A stretch of 60,230 bases of DNA from an uncultured Sphingobacteriaceae bacterium (GCA_946887045.1 CAMPKC010000024.1:1-60230); one strand, 5' to 3'. Positions 1-9,511 are shown, counted from the first letter of the stretch. The notes: a model not told the origin generated them from the sequence alone. Numbers and translations are program-made.

Positions 1-909
1 AAGGACACCTACCGCATAATTTCCTTCGTAATTATTCGGTTCCACAGAAATAATTTTTTTATAAAATTCTTCAGCTCGTTTATTATTTCCTGCCATTTCA
101 AATGAAAACCCTGCAAGATAGATTAGGTTTAGATTGACAGGCGCATATTCCAATGCCTTTTCTACCAGCTTTGAAACCATTTCGTAGGCGCCGTTGTCGG
201 CATAGGTGTTTATCTCCTTAAAAAGCAAATCCCGATTTCCTGGAAACGTTTTCCGTCCGTCTTGTATAACAGAAAGAGCTTTAGAACTGTTTCGTGATTG
301 TTCGTAAAGATTTGAGAGTGCTAAATAATATTCAGGTAAAGAGCGTTTTTTGTCAGAAATCAGATAAGAGTAATAATTTATTGCTTTATCTGTGTAGCCC
401 AGCTTCTCGCTTAGTACGCCAAGGTTATGTCTGGCCAGGTATTTATCAGTACTTAGAGAATCTACCCACAAAAAAGCATTATAGGCATCGAGGTAATTAT
501 AGGAATTATAAGCTTTTTGCGCCTTATACAACCATGCATACGAAAGTTGCTTGCGTATGAACTTAATTTCTGCTTCGTGAATATAATTTTGCTTCGGATT
601 TTTTAATTTATCTAAAGCAAATTGAGCTTCGTCAATCGGATCTTTTACATGAGAGATTTTTCGGGTTGAATCCGCATGTGCCAGAGATGAGTAAACTAAT
701 CCTCTTATCAGGTTAACCCTGTAGTTTAGCGAATCTTTTTTGGTTTTATAGGCATCGTCAATGTTTTTTTTGGCTTTCACCAAAGTACTTATCTCAGGTT
801 TTTGAGTATAACTGGCAAAATTATTCATTGCTTCTTTAGTAAGAGTTTGTGCCTTTAAAAAATTAAGACACAAACACATACTCAATATTAAGAATAGAGA
901 TTTATTCAT
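1..909 (-). CDS. TPR-repeat protein, secreted/periplasmic, 3' end outside window
   Basis: The reading frame is open from an ATG at 909 to the left edge, giving at least 303 residues without a stop. It begins with a signal peptide (MNKSLFLILSMCLCLNFLKA). The rest is alpha-helical, with tetratricopeptide-like spacing such as LGYTDKAINYYSYLI, LPEYYLALSNLYEQS and LIYLAGFSFEMAGNKRAEEFY. TPR proteins act as protein-interaction scaffolds; no partner can be named here. It starts 9 nt after the gyrA stop, so it is very probably cotranscribed with gyrA. The signal peptide and repeats are seen directly; the partner and function are unknown. The C-terminus is missing only because the window ends. Confidence 0.85.
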   Translation of the reverse strand, partial: MNKSLFLILSMCLCLNFLKAQTLTKEAMNNFASYTQKPEISTLVKAKKNIDDAYKTKKDSLNYRVNLIRGLVYSSLAHADSTRKISHVKDPIDEAQFALDKLKNPKQNYIHEAEIKFIRKQLSYAWLYKAQKAYNSYNYLDAYNAFLWVDSLSTDKYLARHNLGVLSEKLGYTDKAINYYSYLISDKKRSLPEYYLALSNLYEQSRNSSKALSVIQDGRKTFPGNRDLLFKEINTYADNGAYEMVSKLVEKALEYAPVNLNLIYLAGFSFEMAGNNKRAEEFYKKIISVEPNNYEGNYAVGVL

Positions 910-918
910 TAGATGATT

Positions 919-3576
919 TTAATCTTCTAACGGTTCATCCTCCTCATTGGTATCCTCATCTTCATCCAGATCAGAAGCTTCGGATAAATCAGATGATTTC
1001 ACAGCATTTATCACTTCTTCATCTGTTACCGGCGGTTCAGAAGATTTATAACCTTCAGTTTCCAAAATGCCATCGGCTTCTAAAGTAGCTTCAGCATCAT
1101 CCAAAACTTCCTCTTCATGCTCGACTTTTGCAACCGAAGCAATTTCATCATCCCCTTTTAGGGTAATTAAACGAACACCTTGTGTAGCTCTCCCCATTAC
1201 CCGAAGCTCGCTTACCGCAATCCTGATAACAATACCAGATTTGTTGATAATCATCAAATCATCCTTATCGGTAATGTCTTTAATTGCAATCAGGTCGCCG
1301 GTTTTTTCCGTAACATTAAGTGTTTTAACACCTTTACCACCGCGGTTTGTGATACGGTAATCTTCTAAATCAGTACGTTTACCATATCCTTTTTCGGAAA
1401 CAACCAGAATGGTCGACTCAGGGTCATTGATACTGATCATTCCGATCACTTCGTCTTTATCATGTGCCAGGGTAACTCCACGAACACCTGTTGCGGTACG
1501 TCCCATCGGTCTTACCGTAGATTCGTTGAATCGAATAGCACGACCGGAACGAAGAGCAACAATAATTTCGCTGCTACCATCCGTTAAATTAGCTTCAAGT
1601 AATTGATCTCCTTCATTAATATTGATAGCATTAATTCCGTTTGCACGCGGACGGGAATATGCGGCTAAAGAAGTTTTCTTAATTGTTCCCTTCTTTGTGC
1701 ACATAATAATAAAGTTATTATCAAGATATTCCTGATCTCTTAAGTTCTTAACTTTTATGTAAGCCTTGATTTTTTCCTCTTTTGGAATATTAATTACATT
1801 CTGGATAGCCCTCCCCTTGCTGGTTCTTGAACCTTCTGGAATTTCGTATACACGTAGCCAGAAACAACGTCCCGCTTCGGTAAAGAATAACATGTAATTG
1901 TGGTTTGAGGCAATAATAATATGCTCAATAAAGTCGGCATCACGAGAGTTTGATCCCATAGAACCTTTTCCACCCCTGCCCTGCGTACGATATTCTGATA
2001 ATGGAGTACGCTTGATATAGCCTTCATGAGAAATGGTGATTACAACACCTTCATCTTCAATAAAGTCTTCCATTCGCATGTCTTCTGCAGAATGAACTAT
2101 GCTTGTTTTACGTTCATCACCGTATTTTTCCTTAATCTCCGAAAGCTCATCTTTAATGATCTGCATTCTTAAGCCTTCATCAGCTAAAATTGAGTTTAAG
2201 TACTCAATGGTTTTCATCAATTCAGCATACTCCTCTTTAATTTTATCACGCTCTAGTCCTGTTAAACGACGAAGCGTCATATCCAGAATTGCGCGGGCCT
2301 GAATATCTGACAAGCCAAATTTCTCGATCAATCCGGTTCTCGCATCTTCTGGTGTATCCGAGCTGCGAATCAGCTTTATAACCTCATCCAGATGATCTAA
2401 AGCGATAAGTAAACCTTCTAAAATATGGGCACGCTTTTCAGCTTCCGCTAACTCAAATTTGGTTCTTCGTATTACAACCTCATGACGGTGATCAACAAAA
2501 TGCCTGATGATATCTTTCAGGTTCAGCATCATCGGTCTTCCATGAACCAACGCGATGCTGTTGATACTGAATGAAGTTTGAAGTGCGGTATATTTATAAA
2601 GGTTATTTAAAACGATTGAAGCATTTGCATCGCGTTTAATTTCGTAAACAACGCGCATACCATCACGGTCAGATTCATCACGAATTTCCGAGATTCCTTC
2701 AAGCTTTTTCTCATTCACCAACTCAGCAGTCCGCTCAATCATCATGGCTTTGTTCACCTGAAAAGGTATCTCGTTCACGATAATACGCTCCCGGTCGTGA
2801 CCATAGCTTTCGATTTCTGCTTTCGCACGAATTACAATCCGTCCCCTTCCGGTCTCGTAAGCATCCTTAGCGCCAGAATGGCCATAAATAATACCACCAG
2901 TCGGAAAATCCGGAGCTTTTATATGCTGCATTAAGCCGGAGATCTCTATATCCTTGTCGTCTATATAAGCAATCGTTGCATCAATAACCTCATTAATATT
3001 ATGGGGCGCCATATTGGTTGCCATACCTACGGCAATACCAGATGCACCATTCATTAAAAGGTTAGGAATTTTCGAAGGAAGAACAGTTGGCTCTTCTAAT
3101 GAATCATCAAAGTTCAGCTGATAATCAACAGTATCTTTGTTGATATCTGCAAGCATTTCTTCGGCAATCTTCTTTAGACGAGCCTCAGTATAACGCATCG
3201 CAGCAGGGCTGTCGCCGTCAATCGAACCGAAGTTACCCTGTCCATCAACCAGTGGATATCGTAAGCTCCAGTCCTGAGCCATACGAACCATCGTATCATA
3301 AACCGACGAGTCACCATGTGGGTGATACTTTCCGAGTACATCCCCAACGATACGTGCAGATTTTTTGTGGGGTTTACCGCTGGTTACACCTAAGTCTAGC
3401 ATACCATAGAGCACACGTCGGTGAACCGGCTTCAATCCGTCACGTACATCAGGTAAAGCACGAGAAACAATTACCGACATCGAATAATCGATGTAAGCGG
3501 CTTTCATTTCTTCTTCAATATTTATTAAAATTATTTTGTCGTTAGGAGAGTTTTCGTTTTCCGTTTCTTCGGCCAT
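919..3576 (-). CDS. gyrA: DNA gyrase subunit A
   Basis: This is the breakage-reunion subunit of type IIA topoisomerase, which introduces negative supercoils together with GyrB. The 885-residue length is normal. The catalytic tyrosine is Tyr129 in [10 protein letters not shown]. The quinolone-determining region [10 protein letters not shown] places Ser90 and Asp94 at the positions of E. coli Ser83 and Asp87, so no classical resistance change is visible. The GyrA box is QGRGGKG at 532-538, which supports gyrase rather than topo IV; the second residue is Gly instead of the usual Arg. A strongly acidic tail of about 65 residues ends the protein. Its gene leads into the TPR gene 9 nt downstream. 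Confidence 0.98.
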   Translation of the reverse strand: MAEETENENSPNDKIILINIEEEMKAAYIDYSMSVIVSRALPDVRDGLKPVHRRVLYGMLDLGVTSGKPHKKSARIVGDVLGKYHPHGDSSVYDTMVRMAQDWSLRYPLVDGQGNFGSIDGDSPAAMRYTEARLKKIAEEMLADINKDTVDYQLNFDDSLEEPTVLPSKIPNLLMNGASGIAVGMATNMAPHNINEVIDATIAYIDDKDIEISGLMQHIKAPDFPTGGIIYGHSGAKDAYETGRGRIVIRAKAEIESYGHDRERIIVNEIPFQVNKAMMIERTAELVNEKKLEGISEIRDESDRDGMRVVYEIKRDANASIVLNNLYKYTALQTSFSINSIALVHGRPMMLNLKDIIRHFVDHRHEVVIRRTKFELAEAEKRAHILEGLLIALDHLDEVIKLIRSSDTPEDARTGLIEKFGLSDIQARAILDMTLRRLTGLERDKIKEEYAELMKTIEYLNSILADEGLRMQIIKDELSEIKEKYGDERKTSIVHSAEDMRMEDFIEDEGVVITISHEGYIKRTPLSEYRTQGRGGKGSMGSNSRDADFIEHIIIASNHNYMLFFTEAGRCFWLRVYEIPEGSRTSKGRAIQNVINIPKEEKIKAYIKVKNLRDQEYLDNNFIIMCTKKGTIKKTSLAAYSRPRANGINAININEGDQLLEANLTDGSSEIIVALRSGRAIRFNESTVRPMGRTATGVRGVTLAHDKDEVIGMISINDPESTILVVSEKGYGKRTDLEDYRITNRGGKGVKTLNVTEKTGDLIAIKDITDKDDLMIINKSGIVIRIAVSELRVMGRATQGVRLITLKGDDEIASVAKVEHEEEVLDDAEATLEADGILETEGYKSSEPPVTDEEVINAVKSSDLSEASDLDEDEDTNEEDEPLED

Positions 3577-3622
3577 TTTTGATTTTCCTTTTGTGAAAAA
3601 TGTGAGGTCTAAATTATTAATG

Positions 3623-3630
3623 CGAAGATA
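3623..3630 (-). promoter_or_regulatory. Putative gyrA -7 promoter box
   Basis: The minus strand reads TATCTTCG, a match to the Bacteroidetes -7 consensus TAnnTTTG with the common TTCG variant, about 47 nt before the gyrA ATG. No TTG lies at the ideal 19-20 nt distance, so only the -7 element is supported. Confidence 0.45.
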
Positions 3631-4019
3631 ACAAAATAAGCCAATCTGACGGCCTCTGTGGAAAAGTTTTAGAGTGTTAAAAATCTTTAAAAACTATAAT
3701 AAGAGTTATAAAAAGCAGGATTTCGAACGATACGAAGATAATGACAATAGCATGTATGTCTGATGCTCAGATAAAAGGAAATTCTGCTAAAATAATGGAA
3801 GATTGTAAAGGAAATTGTTCGGGTGTAAATTAATTGAAAATCAGCTTACTGGCCTTCGTTGTACTTGCAATCCCGCTATTCATTACAAGCTCATTTCGCT
3901 CATGATTCAACGCTGGCTTTTCATTTCTATCGGGCTTAGACGGATTGGCTTCTTCTTTTTGGCGGGAGCTTCTAAGAAACCTTTCTAAAAGTTTAAAATT
4001 TGGGGAAAGGCAGCTTGGT
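3631..4019. other. Gene-free stretch between hemF and gyrA with probable degenerate repeat
   Basis: The gap between the two minus-strand genes is 443 nt. The gyrA-proximal part (3631-3829) is A+T-rich and holds no gene I can support. The hemF-proximal part (3830-4019) is more G+C-rich. Read on the minus strand it carries phrases such as CCAATCCGTCTAAGCCCGAT and CATGAGCGAAATGAGC, which look like the dispersed intergenic sequences of Pedobacter-type genomes. A 67-codon frame runs through it, but its product is low complexity, charged and without domain features. I read the block as a decayed repeat; this is inference from memory and was not searched. Confidence 0.35.
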
Positions 4020-4916
4020 CTAAACCCAATCAATTCCTTTTCTCAATAATCCCAAAGTCTTCTCTTCCTCGCTTCCTTTTTCAGGTTGATAATTATATTC
4101 CCAATTTGCCTGTGGAGGCAGGCTCATTAATATTGATTCAATCCTTCCGTTGGTCTCTAAACCAAATTTCGTCCCTGCATCGTACACCAAATTAAATTCT
4201 ACATAGCGACTTCTTCGCTGATATTGCCATTGCTTTTGTGTGTCCGTAAACTCTTTCAGACGGTTACGATTAACTAATTCAGAATATATTGAAACAAATG
4301 ACCGACCAACAGCTTTTGAAAACTCAAAAATTTGTTCCCAGCTAATTCCGGCAGTTTCCGGAGTCAAGCGATCATAAAATATCCCGCCCACGCCTCGAGT
4401 TTCATTTCTGTGCTTAATGAAGAAATAATCATCAGCCCACTTTTTAAACTTTGAATAGAAATCGGACTTGAATTGATCACAAACGCCCTTTAAAGAGTTG
4501 TGAAAAAAGCGGGCATCATCTTCAAAAACATAATGAGGTGTCAGATCAATGCCACCACCGAACCAACGTGTATTTTCATCGATTTCAAAGTAGCGAATGT
4601 TCATATGGATGATTGGAACCAGGGGATGGTTTGGATGGATTACGATCGAAATACCGGTAGCAAAGAAATTTTCTTTTTCAACTTTGAAAGCCCTTTTGAT
4701 CGGTTCAGGTAAACTGCCATGAACTTCGGAGAAGTTTACTCCTCCTTTTTCAAGAATGTTTCCATGTTGAATAACCCGGGTTCGGCCTCCCCCACCTCCT
4801 TCACGCGTCCAGATCTCTTCCTGAAATTTTTCTGCACCGTCAAGCTTCTCAAGCCCTGAAGTAATTTCATCCTGAATAATCTGATATTGACGGGCGATCT
4901 CTTCCTTGATAATCAT
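4020..4916 (-). CDS. hemF: Oxygen-dependent coproporphyrinogen III oxidase
   Basis: The enzyme converts coproporphyrinogen III to protoporphyrinogen IX by two O2-dependent oxidative decarboxylations in haem synthesis. The length is 298 residues, normal for the family. Family signatures are seen in order: TREGGGGGRTRV, the core WFGGGIDLTPHYVFEDDARF, and KHRNETRGVGGIFYDRL. I start at the ATG at 4916 (MIIKEEIARQ). The upstream ATG at 4931 lies on top of the promoter-like CATCTTTG box at 4921-4928. With that start the box is 4 nt from the ATG, implying a leaderless mRNA. The gene follows an MFS gene (69 nt gap) on the same strand. Confidence 0.95.
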   Translation of the reverse strand: MIIKEEIARQYQIIQDEITSGLEKLDGAEKFQEEIWTREGGGGGRTRVIQHGNILEKGGVNFSEVHGSLPEPIKRAFKVEKENFFATGISIVIHPNHPLVPIIHMNIRYFEIDENTRWFGGGIDLTPHYVFEDDARFFHNSLKGVCDQFKSDFYSKFKKWADDYFFIKHRNETRGVGGIFYDRLTPETAGISWEQIFEFSKAVGRSFVSIYSELVNRNRLKEFTDTQKQWQYQRRSRYVEFNLVYDAGTKFGLETNGRIESILMSLPPQANWEYNYQPEKGSEEEKTLGLLRKGIDWV

Positions 4917-4920
4917 GCCG

Positions 4921-4928
4921 CAAAGATG
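4921..4928 (-). promoter_or_regulatory. Putative hemF -7 box, leaderless arrangement
   Basis: CATCTTTG on the minus strand matches TAnnTTTG except at the first base, followed by CGGC and the ATG. The 12-nt string CTTTGCGGCATG is identical to that at the DEAD-box helicase start (37730-37741). Confidence 0.4.
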
Positions 4929-4985
4929 CAAATTGTTGTAGGTTTATTTAAACCCTAAAGTTTGAAACTTTGTAAGTCGAGGTCT

Positions 4986-6221
4986 TTACGACAAGCCCTC
5001 CTCGACATAATCCAAATCTTTTCCAAAGCTCTCTTTTAACTGGCTTAACGAGAACAGTCCTAATCCAGCCAGAATAAACATTACGATATAGGCTGCTGTA
5101 ATGATACTATATTGACCAACGAAAAACTCAAATACAAATGTGATAGGAATCAACGCTCCGCGAACAAAATTTGGAACTGTTGTAGTTACTGTTGCCCGAA
5201 TATTTGTACCGAACTGTTCCGAGGCGATGGTCACAAAAGTCGCCCAATATCCAACAGAAAAGCCCATGAATAAACACAGCCAAACGAACTTCTCCGGTGT
5301 CAGATTGCTGCTTCCCAAATACATTAACACACTTATTATCGATAATAAGTGAAAAACAAACATCGTGAGTTTTCTTGATTTTGTGATCTGGGCAAATAAT
5401 CCTGCGAAAACATCTCCTACCGCAATGCCAATATAGGTATACATAATTCCCCTCCCAGCCTTTAACGGCTCGGTCACACCAAGTGCTTTTCCAAATTCGG
5501 GAGATTGCGTAATTAAGATACCAACGACAAACCAGAGCGGTGCGCCGATAAGGATGCAGTAGATATACTTCATTAAGTTTTTTCGGTTGCCAAGTATCAG
5601 CATCACATTTCCTTTGGAAATATTTTTATTAACCACCTCATTAAACATACCTGACTCATAGGTTCCAATACGAAGAAACAGTAGTAATAATCCTAAACCA
5701 CCTCCGACAAAATAGGATGTTTGCCAGGTAAACAACTCATGAATTACGTTTGCCAGAACCGCCCCAAATAAACCTACACCAGCAACGATCATTGTACCAT
5801 ACCCGCGGTTTTCTTTACTCATGGTTTCACTAACCAGGGTTATTCCGGCACCAAGCTCTCCGGCAAGACCGATTCCTGCAATAAACCTGATTACTGCATA
5901 GGTGTTGATATCGGTTACCAATCCGTTTGCAATGTTAGCGAGCGAGTAAAGTAAAATCGATCCGAATAATACTTTAATTCGGCCTAATTTGTCTCCCATT
6001 ATACCCCAAAGGATACCGCCGATCAGCAGGCCCGCCATTTGCATATTTAGAATATATTCACCCTGAACCCGAATGTCAGCTTCTGCTATCCCAATGTCTT
6101 TTAGACTTTCAATCCTCACAATAGAAAACAGCACCAAATCGTAGATATCTACAAAATATCCCAATGCAGCTACAATTACCAGGAAGATGATATTTTTTTT
6201 AGAGGATGCAGTTTTATTCAT
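4986..6221 (-). CDS. MFS transporter, probably a metabolite or sugar symporter
   Basis: The 411-residue integral membrane protein has 12 predicted hydrophobic segments. The MFS loop 2-3 motif GILWGIMGDKLGRIKVLFG (G-x3-D-K-x-G-R) is clear. A second signature, RFIAGIGLAGELGAGITLV, follows in TM4. Members move small solutes using the proton gradient; the substrate cannot be read from the sequence. It lies upstream of hemF on the same strand, but nothing links the two functionally. An alternative would be a multidrug carrier, but the GELGAG-type helix 4 favours the metabolite:H+ symporter branch. Confidence 0.85.
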   Translation of the reverse strand: MNKTASSKKNIIFLVIVAALGYFVDIYDLVLFSIVRIESLKDIGIAEADIRVQGEYILNMQMAGLLIGGILWGIMGDKLGRIKVLFGSILLYSLANIANGLVTDINTYAVIRFIAGIGLAGELGAGITLVSETMSKENRGYGTMIVAGVGLFGAVLANVIHELFTWQTSYFVGGGLGLLLLFLRIGTYESGMFNEVVNKNISKGNVMLILGNRKNLMKYIYCILIGAPLWFVVGILITQSPEFGKALGVTEPLKAGRGIMYTYIGIAVGDVFAGLFAQITKSRKLTMFVFHLLSIISVLMYLGSSNLTPEKFVWLCLFMGFSVGYWATFVTIASEQFGTNIRATVTTTVPNFVRGALIPITFVFEFFVGQYSIITAAYIVMFILAGLGLFSLSQLKESFGKDLDYVEEGLS

Positions 6222-6321
6222 TTCGGTTGTGGTTTAACCGATGAAACTACAATAAAATTAAGAAATGAGAAAATTAATATTAATCTGCCCGATACGCATA
6301 CAGGCAGATTGATTAAAACTT

Positions 6322-6540
6322 TTAAGGATTTCGCGGCATCGTGTCTGTTCTTATTGTGTCGCCAGTGGTGCCGGTTGTCGTAGTGTCCATCATCATGGTG
6401 TCGGTACTCATACCTTCTGTGCCCATCATTGTAGTGTCCGTATCAGCGTCTCCTTCTTCGTCTCTGTTCGCATTACATGCCGTTATTGTAAAAGCAAAAC
6501 ATGCCGAGATTAAAGCTAATTTTAAAGTTGTTGTTTTCAT
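6322..6540 (-). CDS. Small Thr/Met/Asp-rich lipoprotein
   Basis: The 72-residue protein has a lipoprotein signal peptide ending at Cys22 (FTITAC). The mature part is low complexity: an acidic start (NANRDEEGDADTD) and then repeats of D-T, T-M-M and T-T-G-T blocks. It resembles short Bacteroidetes outer-membrane lipoproteins of unknown role. It is divergently oriented from the DUF4442 gene and preceded by its own promoter region. The antisense frame over the same bases is Val/Ser-rich, as expected of a shadow. No function can be assigned. Confidence 0.7.
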   Translation of the reverse strand: MKTTTLKLALISACFAFTITACNANRDEEGDADTDTTMMGTEGMSTDTMMMDTTTTGTTGDTIRTDTMPRNP

Positions 6541-6568
6541 CGCGATAGTTTTAGTAAGTAGATTAATG

Positions 6569-6633
6569 TTTATTAAACAGCTTTAACCTGTCTGAAATTA
6601 TTTTGTTTACAAAAAATCAAACTGTTTAATAAA
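6569..6633. repeat. Inverted repeat with 12-bp perfect arms in a divergent promoter region
   Basis: TTTATTAAACAG at 6569-6580 is the exact reverse complement of CTGTTTAATAAA at 6622-6633, with 41 nt between. It lies between the lipoprotein gene (minus) and the DUF4442 gene (plus). It could be a pair of operator half-sites, a long hairpin or the ends of a decayed small element. Confidence 0.6.
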
Positions 6634-6649
6634 AATCAGATATTCGCTA

Positions 6650-7117
6650 ATGCTTGTTTCTGAAAAGGTTCTAAAATGGGCCATGCGTCTTTATCCACCT
6701 TTTTTATTTCAAGGGATCTGGACTCAAAAATTCGAGGGTGATTTCAAAGGTGCACAAGTAAAAATTTGTAATTGCTTATTAAATCGAAATTATAACGGAT
6801 CAATTTTTGGCGGTACAATATTCTCTGCTGCGGATCCTTTTTATGTGATCCTATTCGACCAGATTCTTAAAAGAAAAGGCTACAAAACACAGTTGTGGCT
6901 AAAACAAGCAAGTATTGACTATCTAAAACCCGGAACCACCAATTTATATTTTAGCATACATGTAACGGAAGAAAATATTTCGGAGGCTCTACAAGCCCTT
7001 GATACAGCCGGAAAATTTATAAAGACTTTTCCCGTTAAAATAACTAATAAACAAGGCGCCGTTTATGCAGTAGTGCATAATGAGATTTACATCAGGAAGA
7101 TAAGCCCTGCTATTTAA
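6650..7117 (+). CDS. DUF4442 hot-dog-fold protein, thioesterase-like
   Basis: The 155-residue protein resembles the DUF4442/YiiD C-terminal family, which adopts the hot-dog fold of acyl-CoA thioesterases. Visible family traits are the N-terminal MRLYPPFLFQGIW, the central GSIFGGTIFSAADPFY and LKQASIDYLKPGTTNLYF. Substrates are unknown for this family. The ATG at 6650 is preceded 3 nt upstream by GATATTCG, a near match to the -7 box. The next gene begins 10 nt after its stop, so the two likely form an operon. Fold assignment is from family resemblance; activity is inferred. Confidence 0.8.
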   Translation: MLVSEKVLKWAMRLYPPFLFQGIWTQKFEGDFKGAQVKICNCLLNRNYNGSIFGGTIFSAADPFYVILFDQILKRKGYKTQLWLKQASIDYLKPGTTNLYFSIHVTEENISEALQALDTAGKFIKTFPVKITNKQGAVYAVVHNEIYIRKISPAI

Positions 7118-7127
7118 TTTTTTTTAG

Positions 7128-7769
7128 ATGAATTCTTTAAGACCCTACCATATAAAACAACTCATATTTGAAGGCGAAGGTGTTAACGTCGATTTCAAAA
7201 AAACAATTACATCCTGCGAAAAGATAGCGAAGACCATGGTTTCATTTGCCAATAATAAAGGCGGAAGGTTGCTAGTTGGCGTAGCTGATAACGGAGACAT
7301 TAAAGGTGTTAAGTCTGAGGAGGAAGAAAAATACATGCTAACAAAGGCAGCAAATTTTTTCTGTCGTCCTGCGGTTGAACTTTTATTTGAAGAGGTTTAC
7401 TTCGATAACAAAATAGTTTTGGTAGCCGAAATAAAAGAAAGTGATTCAAAACCTCATTATGCTCTGGGCGATGATAAAAAATGGTGGGTGTATATCAGAG
7501 TGAAAGATAAAAGCTTATTGGCCAGCAAGATTGTTGTTGATGTTTTAAAAGGGAGCTCTAAAGAAGAAGGAGTATTTATTGAGTATTCATCTAAAGAAAA
7601 AGCCCTGCTTCAGTACCTTGATGAAAACGAGAAGATTACCTCGAAAGAGTACGGCAAAATCTTGAACCTATCTCGAAGGCGTGCTCAACGAATTCTGGTG
7701 AATTTGGTGCTATCCGGAGTTATCCGTCTTCATACCACCGAGAAAGAGGAATATTATACAGCTTCTTAA
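7128..7769 (+). CDS. AlbA_2 (Schlafen-like) domain protein with C-terminal winged helix
   Basis: Residues about 10-135 match the AlbA_2/Schlafen ATP-binding-like domain: EGEGVNVDFKKTI, then FANNKGGRLLVGVADNGDIKGV, then PHYALGDDKKWWVYIRVKDK. The C-terminal 60 residues look like a winged helix (LQYLDENEKITSKEYGKIL, then SRRRAQRILVNLVLSGVI). The architecture resembles short AlbA_2 regulators common in Bacteroidetes, which are presumed nucleic-acid binding. The gene is 10 nt after the DUF4442 gene, which suggests cotranscription. The biochemical role is unknown and regulation is inferred only from the winged helix. Confidence 0.8.
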   Translation: MNSLRPYHIKQLIFEGEGVNVDFKKTITSCEKIAKTMVSFANNKGGRLLVGVADNGDIKGVKSEEEEKYMLTKAANFFCRPAVELLFEEVYFDNKIVLVAEIKESDSKPHYALGDDKKWWVYIRVKDKSLLASKIVVDVLKGSSKEEGVFIEYSSKEKALLQYLDENEKITSKEYGKILNLSRRRAQRILVNLVLSGVIRLHTTEKEEYYTAS

Positions 7770-7809
7770 GTTTCTGCTCCTGCAAATATTCTAAGCAGCT
7801 TAGATCCTC

Positions 7810-7817
7810 TATCTTTG
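7810..7817 (+). promoter_or_regulatory. -7 box of the MATE gene, leaderless arrangement
   Basis: TATCTTTG is an exact TAnnTTTG match, separated by only GCAAA from the ATG at 7823. Transcription from it would start at or next to the start codon. Confidence 0.55.
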
Positions 7818-7822
7818 GCAAA

Positions 7823-9172
7823 ATGTTTTCTACATACAAGCCTCATTATAAAAGTAATTTACTACTGGCTATCCCTGTTGTAATTTCACAGCTGGGACAT
7901 ACACTCGTCCATATGGCCGACAGTGTAATAGTGGGACATTTTGCCGGAACGACGTCTTTGGCTGCGGTATCCCTAGTAAACAGTATTTTCACAGTAATGA
8001 TGGTTATCGGGATTGGTATTTCTTATGGCCTCACTCCTCTCATAGCACAGGAAAACGGTAAAAAAAATTACCGAGAATGCGGAAAATTATTGTCAAATAG
8101 CTTGTTTATTAATACGCTTAGTGGAATAGGGTTGTTCGTGATTATTTATTTCGGTTTGCAATTATCAATTGATCATTTAAAGCAATCAACCGCCGTTGTT
8201 TCAGAAGCCAAGCCATACTTGGGACTTCTAGGAGTTTCAATTGTTCCTTTGATGGTTTTCATGACATTTAAACAGTTTGCCGAAGGTTTAGGCTTTACCA
8301 GGCAGGCAATGGTAATATCTATAGCAGGAAATATAATCAACGTTATCCTCGGTGTAATATTTGTTAAGGGGTTGTTTGGGATTAAACCTATGGGCGTTTC
8401 CGGGGTCGGGCTAAGCACGCTGATAGATCGTTGTTTAATGGCGATAACTATTTCATTCTACATCGTAAAATCTCCACATTTTAAAATTTACCTAAAGAAC
8501 TTTGCTTTAAAACGGATCAATAAGATCCGTTCATTTCAAATTTTGAAAATTGGCGGCCCTGTAGCTATGCAATATGCTTTTGAGGTAAGCGCATTTAGTG
8601 TCGCCGCTATAATCATAGGCACAATCGGAGTAGCAAATCAGGCTGCTCATCAGGTGGCAATAAATCTCGCTGCAATAACTTATATGATGGCCAGCGGAAT
8701 AGCTGCTGCTGCGACTATAAAAACAGGAAACAGCTTTGGTAGGAAAAATTTCGATGAATTGAGATTATCTGCAAATTCTAACTATCATATAGTGCTGGTT
8801 TTTATGCTTGTTACAGCATTTCTTTTTATAGGCCTAAATCAATTACTCCCTCTAATTTATACCACCGATGAAACTGTAGTTATGATTGCCTCACAATTGT
8901 TAATCATTGCCGGAATTTTCCAACTGTTCGACGGTGCGCAGGTGGTTGGTTTAGGCATTCTGCGGGGCATGGGCGATGTTAATATTCCCACGATCATCAC
9001 ATTCGTCGCGTATTGGATAATAGGCTTGCCTTTAGCTTATATTCTGGGTATCAATTCCTCTATGGGGGCAAACGGTGTCTGGTACGGACTTACACTCGGT
9101 TTATTGGCTTCAGCAACTTTGCTTTTTTTAAGATACCGGCACACGGTGAAAAAATTAAAACTCAGTTTATAG
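7823..9172 (+). CDS. MATE family efflux transporter
   Basis: The 449-residue protein has 12 hydrophobic segments in two homologous halves. The N-terminal half starts LLLAIPVVISQLGHTLVHMADSV and the second half ILKIGGPVAMQYAFEVSAF. MATE proteins export cationic drugs or metabolites in exchange for H+ or Na+. The conserved GxGISYGLTPLIAQ and GAQVVGLGILRGMGDV stretches fit the DinF/NorM-like families. The substrate is unknown. It has its own promoter box 5 nt before the ATG. Confidence 0.92.
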   Translation: MFSTYKPHYKSNLLLAIPVVISQLGHTLVHMADSVIVGHFAGTTSLAAVSLVNSIFTVMMVIGIGISYGLTPLIAQENGKKNYRECGKLLSNSLFINTLSGIGLFVIIYFGLQLSIDHLKQSTAVVSEAKPYLGLLGVSIVPLMVFMTFKQFAEGLGFTRQAMVISIAGNIINVILGVIFVKGLFGIKPMGVSGVGLSTLIDRCLMAITISFYIVKSPHFKIYLKNFALKRINKIRSFQILKIGGPVAMQYAFEVSAFSVAAIIIGTIGVANQAAHQVAINLAAITYMMASGIAAAATIKTGNSFGRKNFDELRLSANSNYHIVLVFMLVTAFLFIGLNQLLPLIYTTDETVVMIASQLLIIAGIFQLFDGAQVVGLGILRGMGDVNIPTIITFVAYWIIGLPLAYILGINSSMGANGVWYGLTLGLLASATLLFLRYRHTVKKLKLSL

Positions 9173-9191
9173 AAGATCCAATTCAATAAAT

Positions 9192-9199
9192 TACTTTTG
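9192..9199 (+). promoter_or_regulatory. Putative ppnP -7 box
   Basis: TACTTTTG matches TAnnTTTG exactly. It lies 16 nt before the ppnP ATG, giving a short conventional leader. Confidence 0.5.
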
Positions 9200-9215
9200 T
9201 CGCAAATTCAATAAC

Positions 9216-9497
9216 ATGATAGACGTAAACGAATATTTTAACGGAACCGTAAAATCTCTTGGATACAATTCAGCAGAAGGTAAATCTACTATAGGCGTGA
9301 TCGAACCTGGCGAATATGAGTTTGGAACTTCAAGCCACGAAACTATGGTAGTGATAGAAGGCGAACTAATAGCTCTTTTGCCAGGGCAAACCGAATGGAA
9401 AAGTTTTAAAAACACCCAATCATTTGAAGTCCCTGCAAACTCAAGCTTTAAGGTAAAAGCAAACAGCCAGGCTTCCTATTTGTGTAAGTATAAATAA
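9216..9497 (+). CDS. ppnP: Pyrimidine/purine nucleoside phosphorylase (DUF1255)
   Basis: The 93-residue protein has the small single-cupin fold of the PpnP (YaiE) family. The family phosphorolyses a broad set of nucleosides to free base and ribose 1-phosphate. The stretches KSTIGVIEPGEYEFGT, ETMVVIEGELIALLPG and QSFEVPANSSFKV follow the expected beta-strand pattern, and length is typical. It converges with the HDAC-like gene, with 14 nt between stops. Confidence 0.9.
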   Translation: MIDVNEYFNGTVKSLGYNSAEGKSTIGVIEPGEYEFGTSSHETMVVIEGELIALLPGQTEWKSFKNTQSFEVPANSSFKVKANSQASYLCKYK

Positions 9498-9511
9498 TTT
9501 AGCTTTCTAAA

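Noticed and set aside
1794..2027. Minus-strand frame inside gyrA
   Set aside because: Out-of-frame shadow of gyrA, which is continuous and complete.
3830..4033. 67-codon minus-strand frame overlapping the end of hemF
   Set aside because: Product is charged low complexity without domain, signal or promoter; block looks like a repeat remnant.
6341..6586. 81-codon plus-strand frame rich in Val and Ser
   Set aside because: It is the antisense shadow of the Thr/Met/Asp-rich lipoprotein gene, whose signal peptide and lipobox are convincing.
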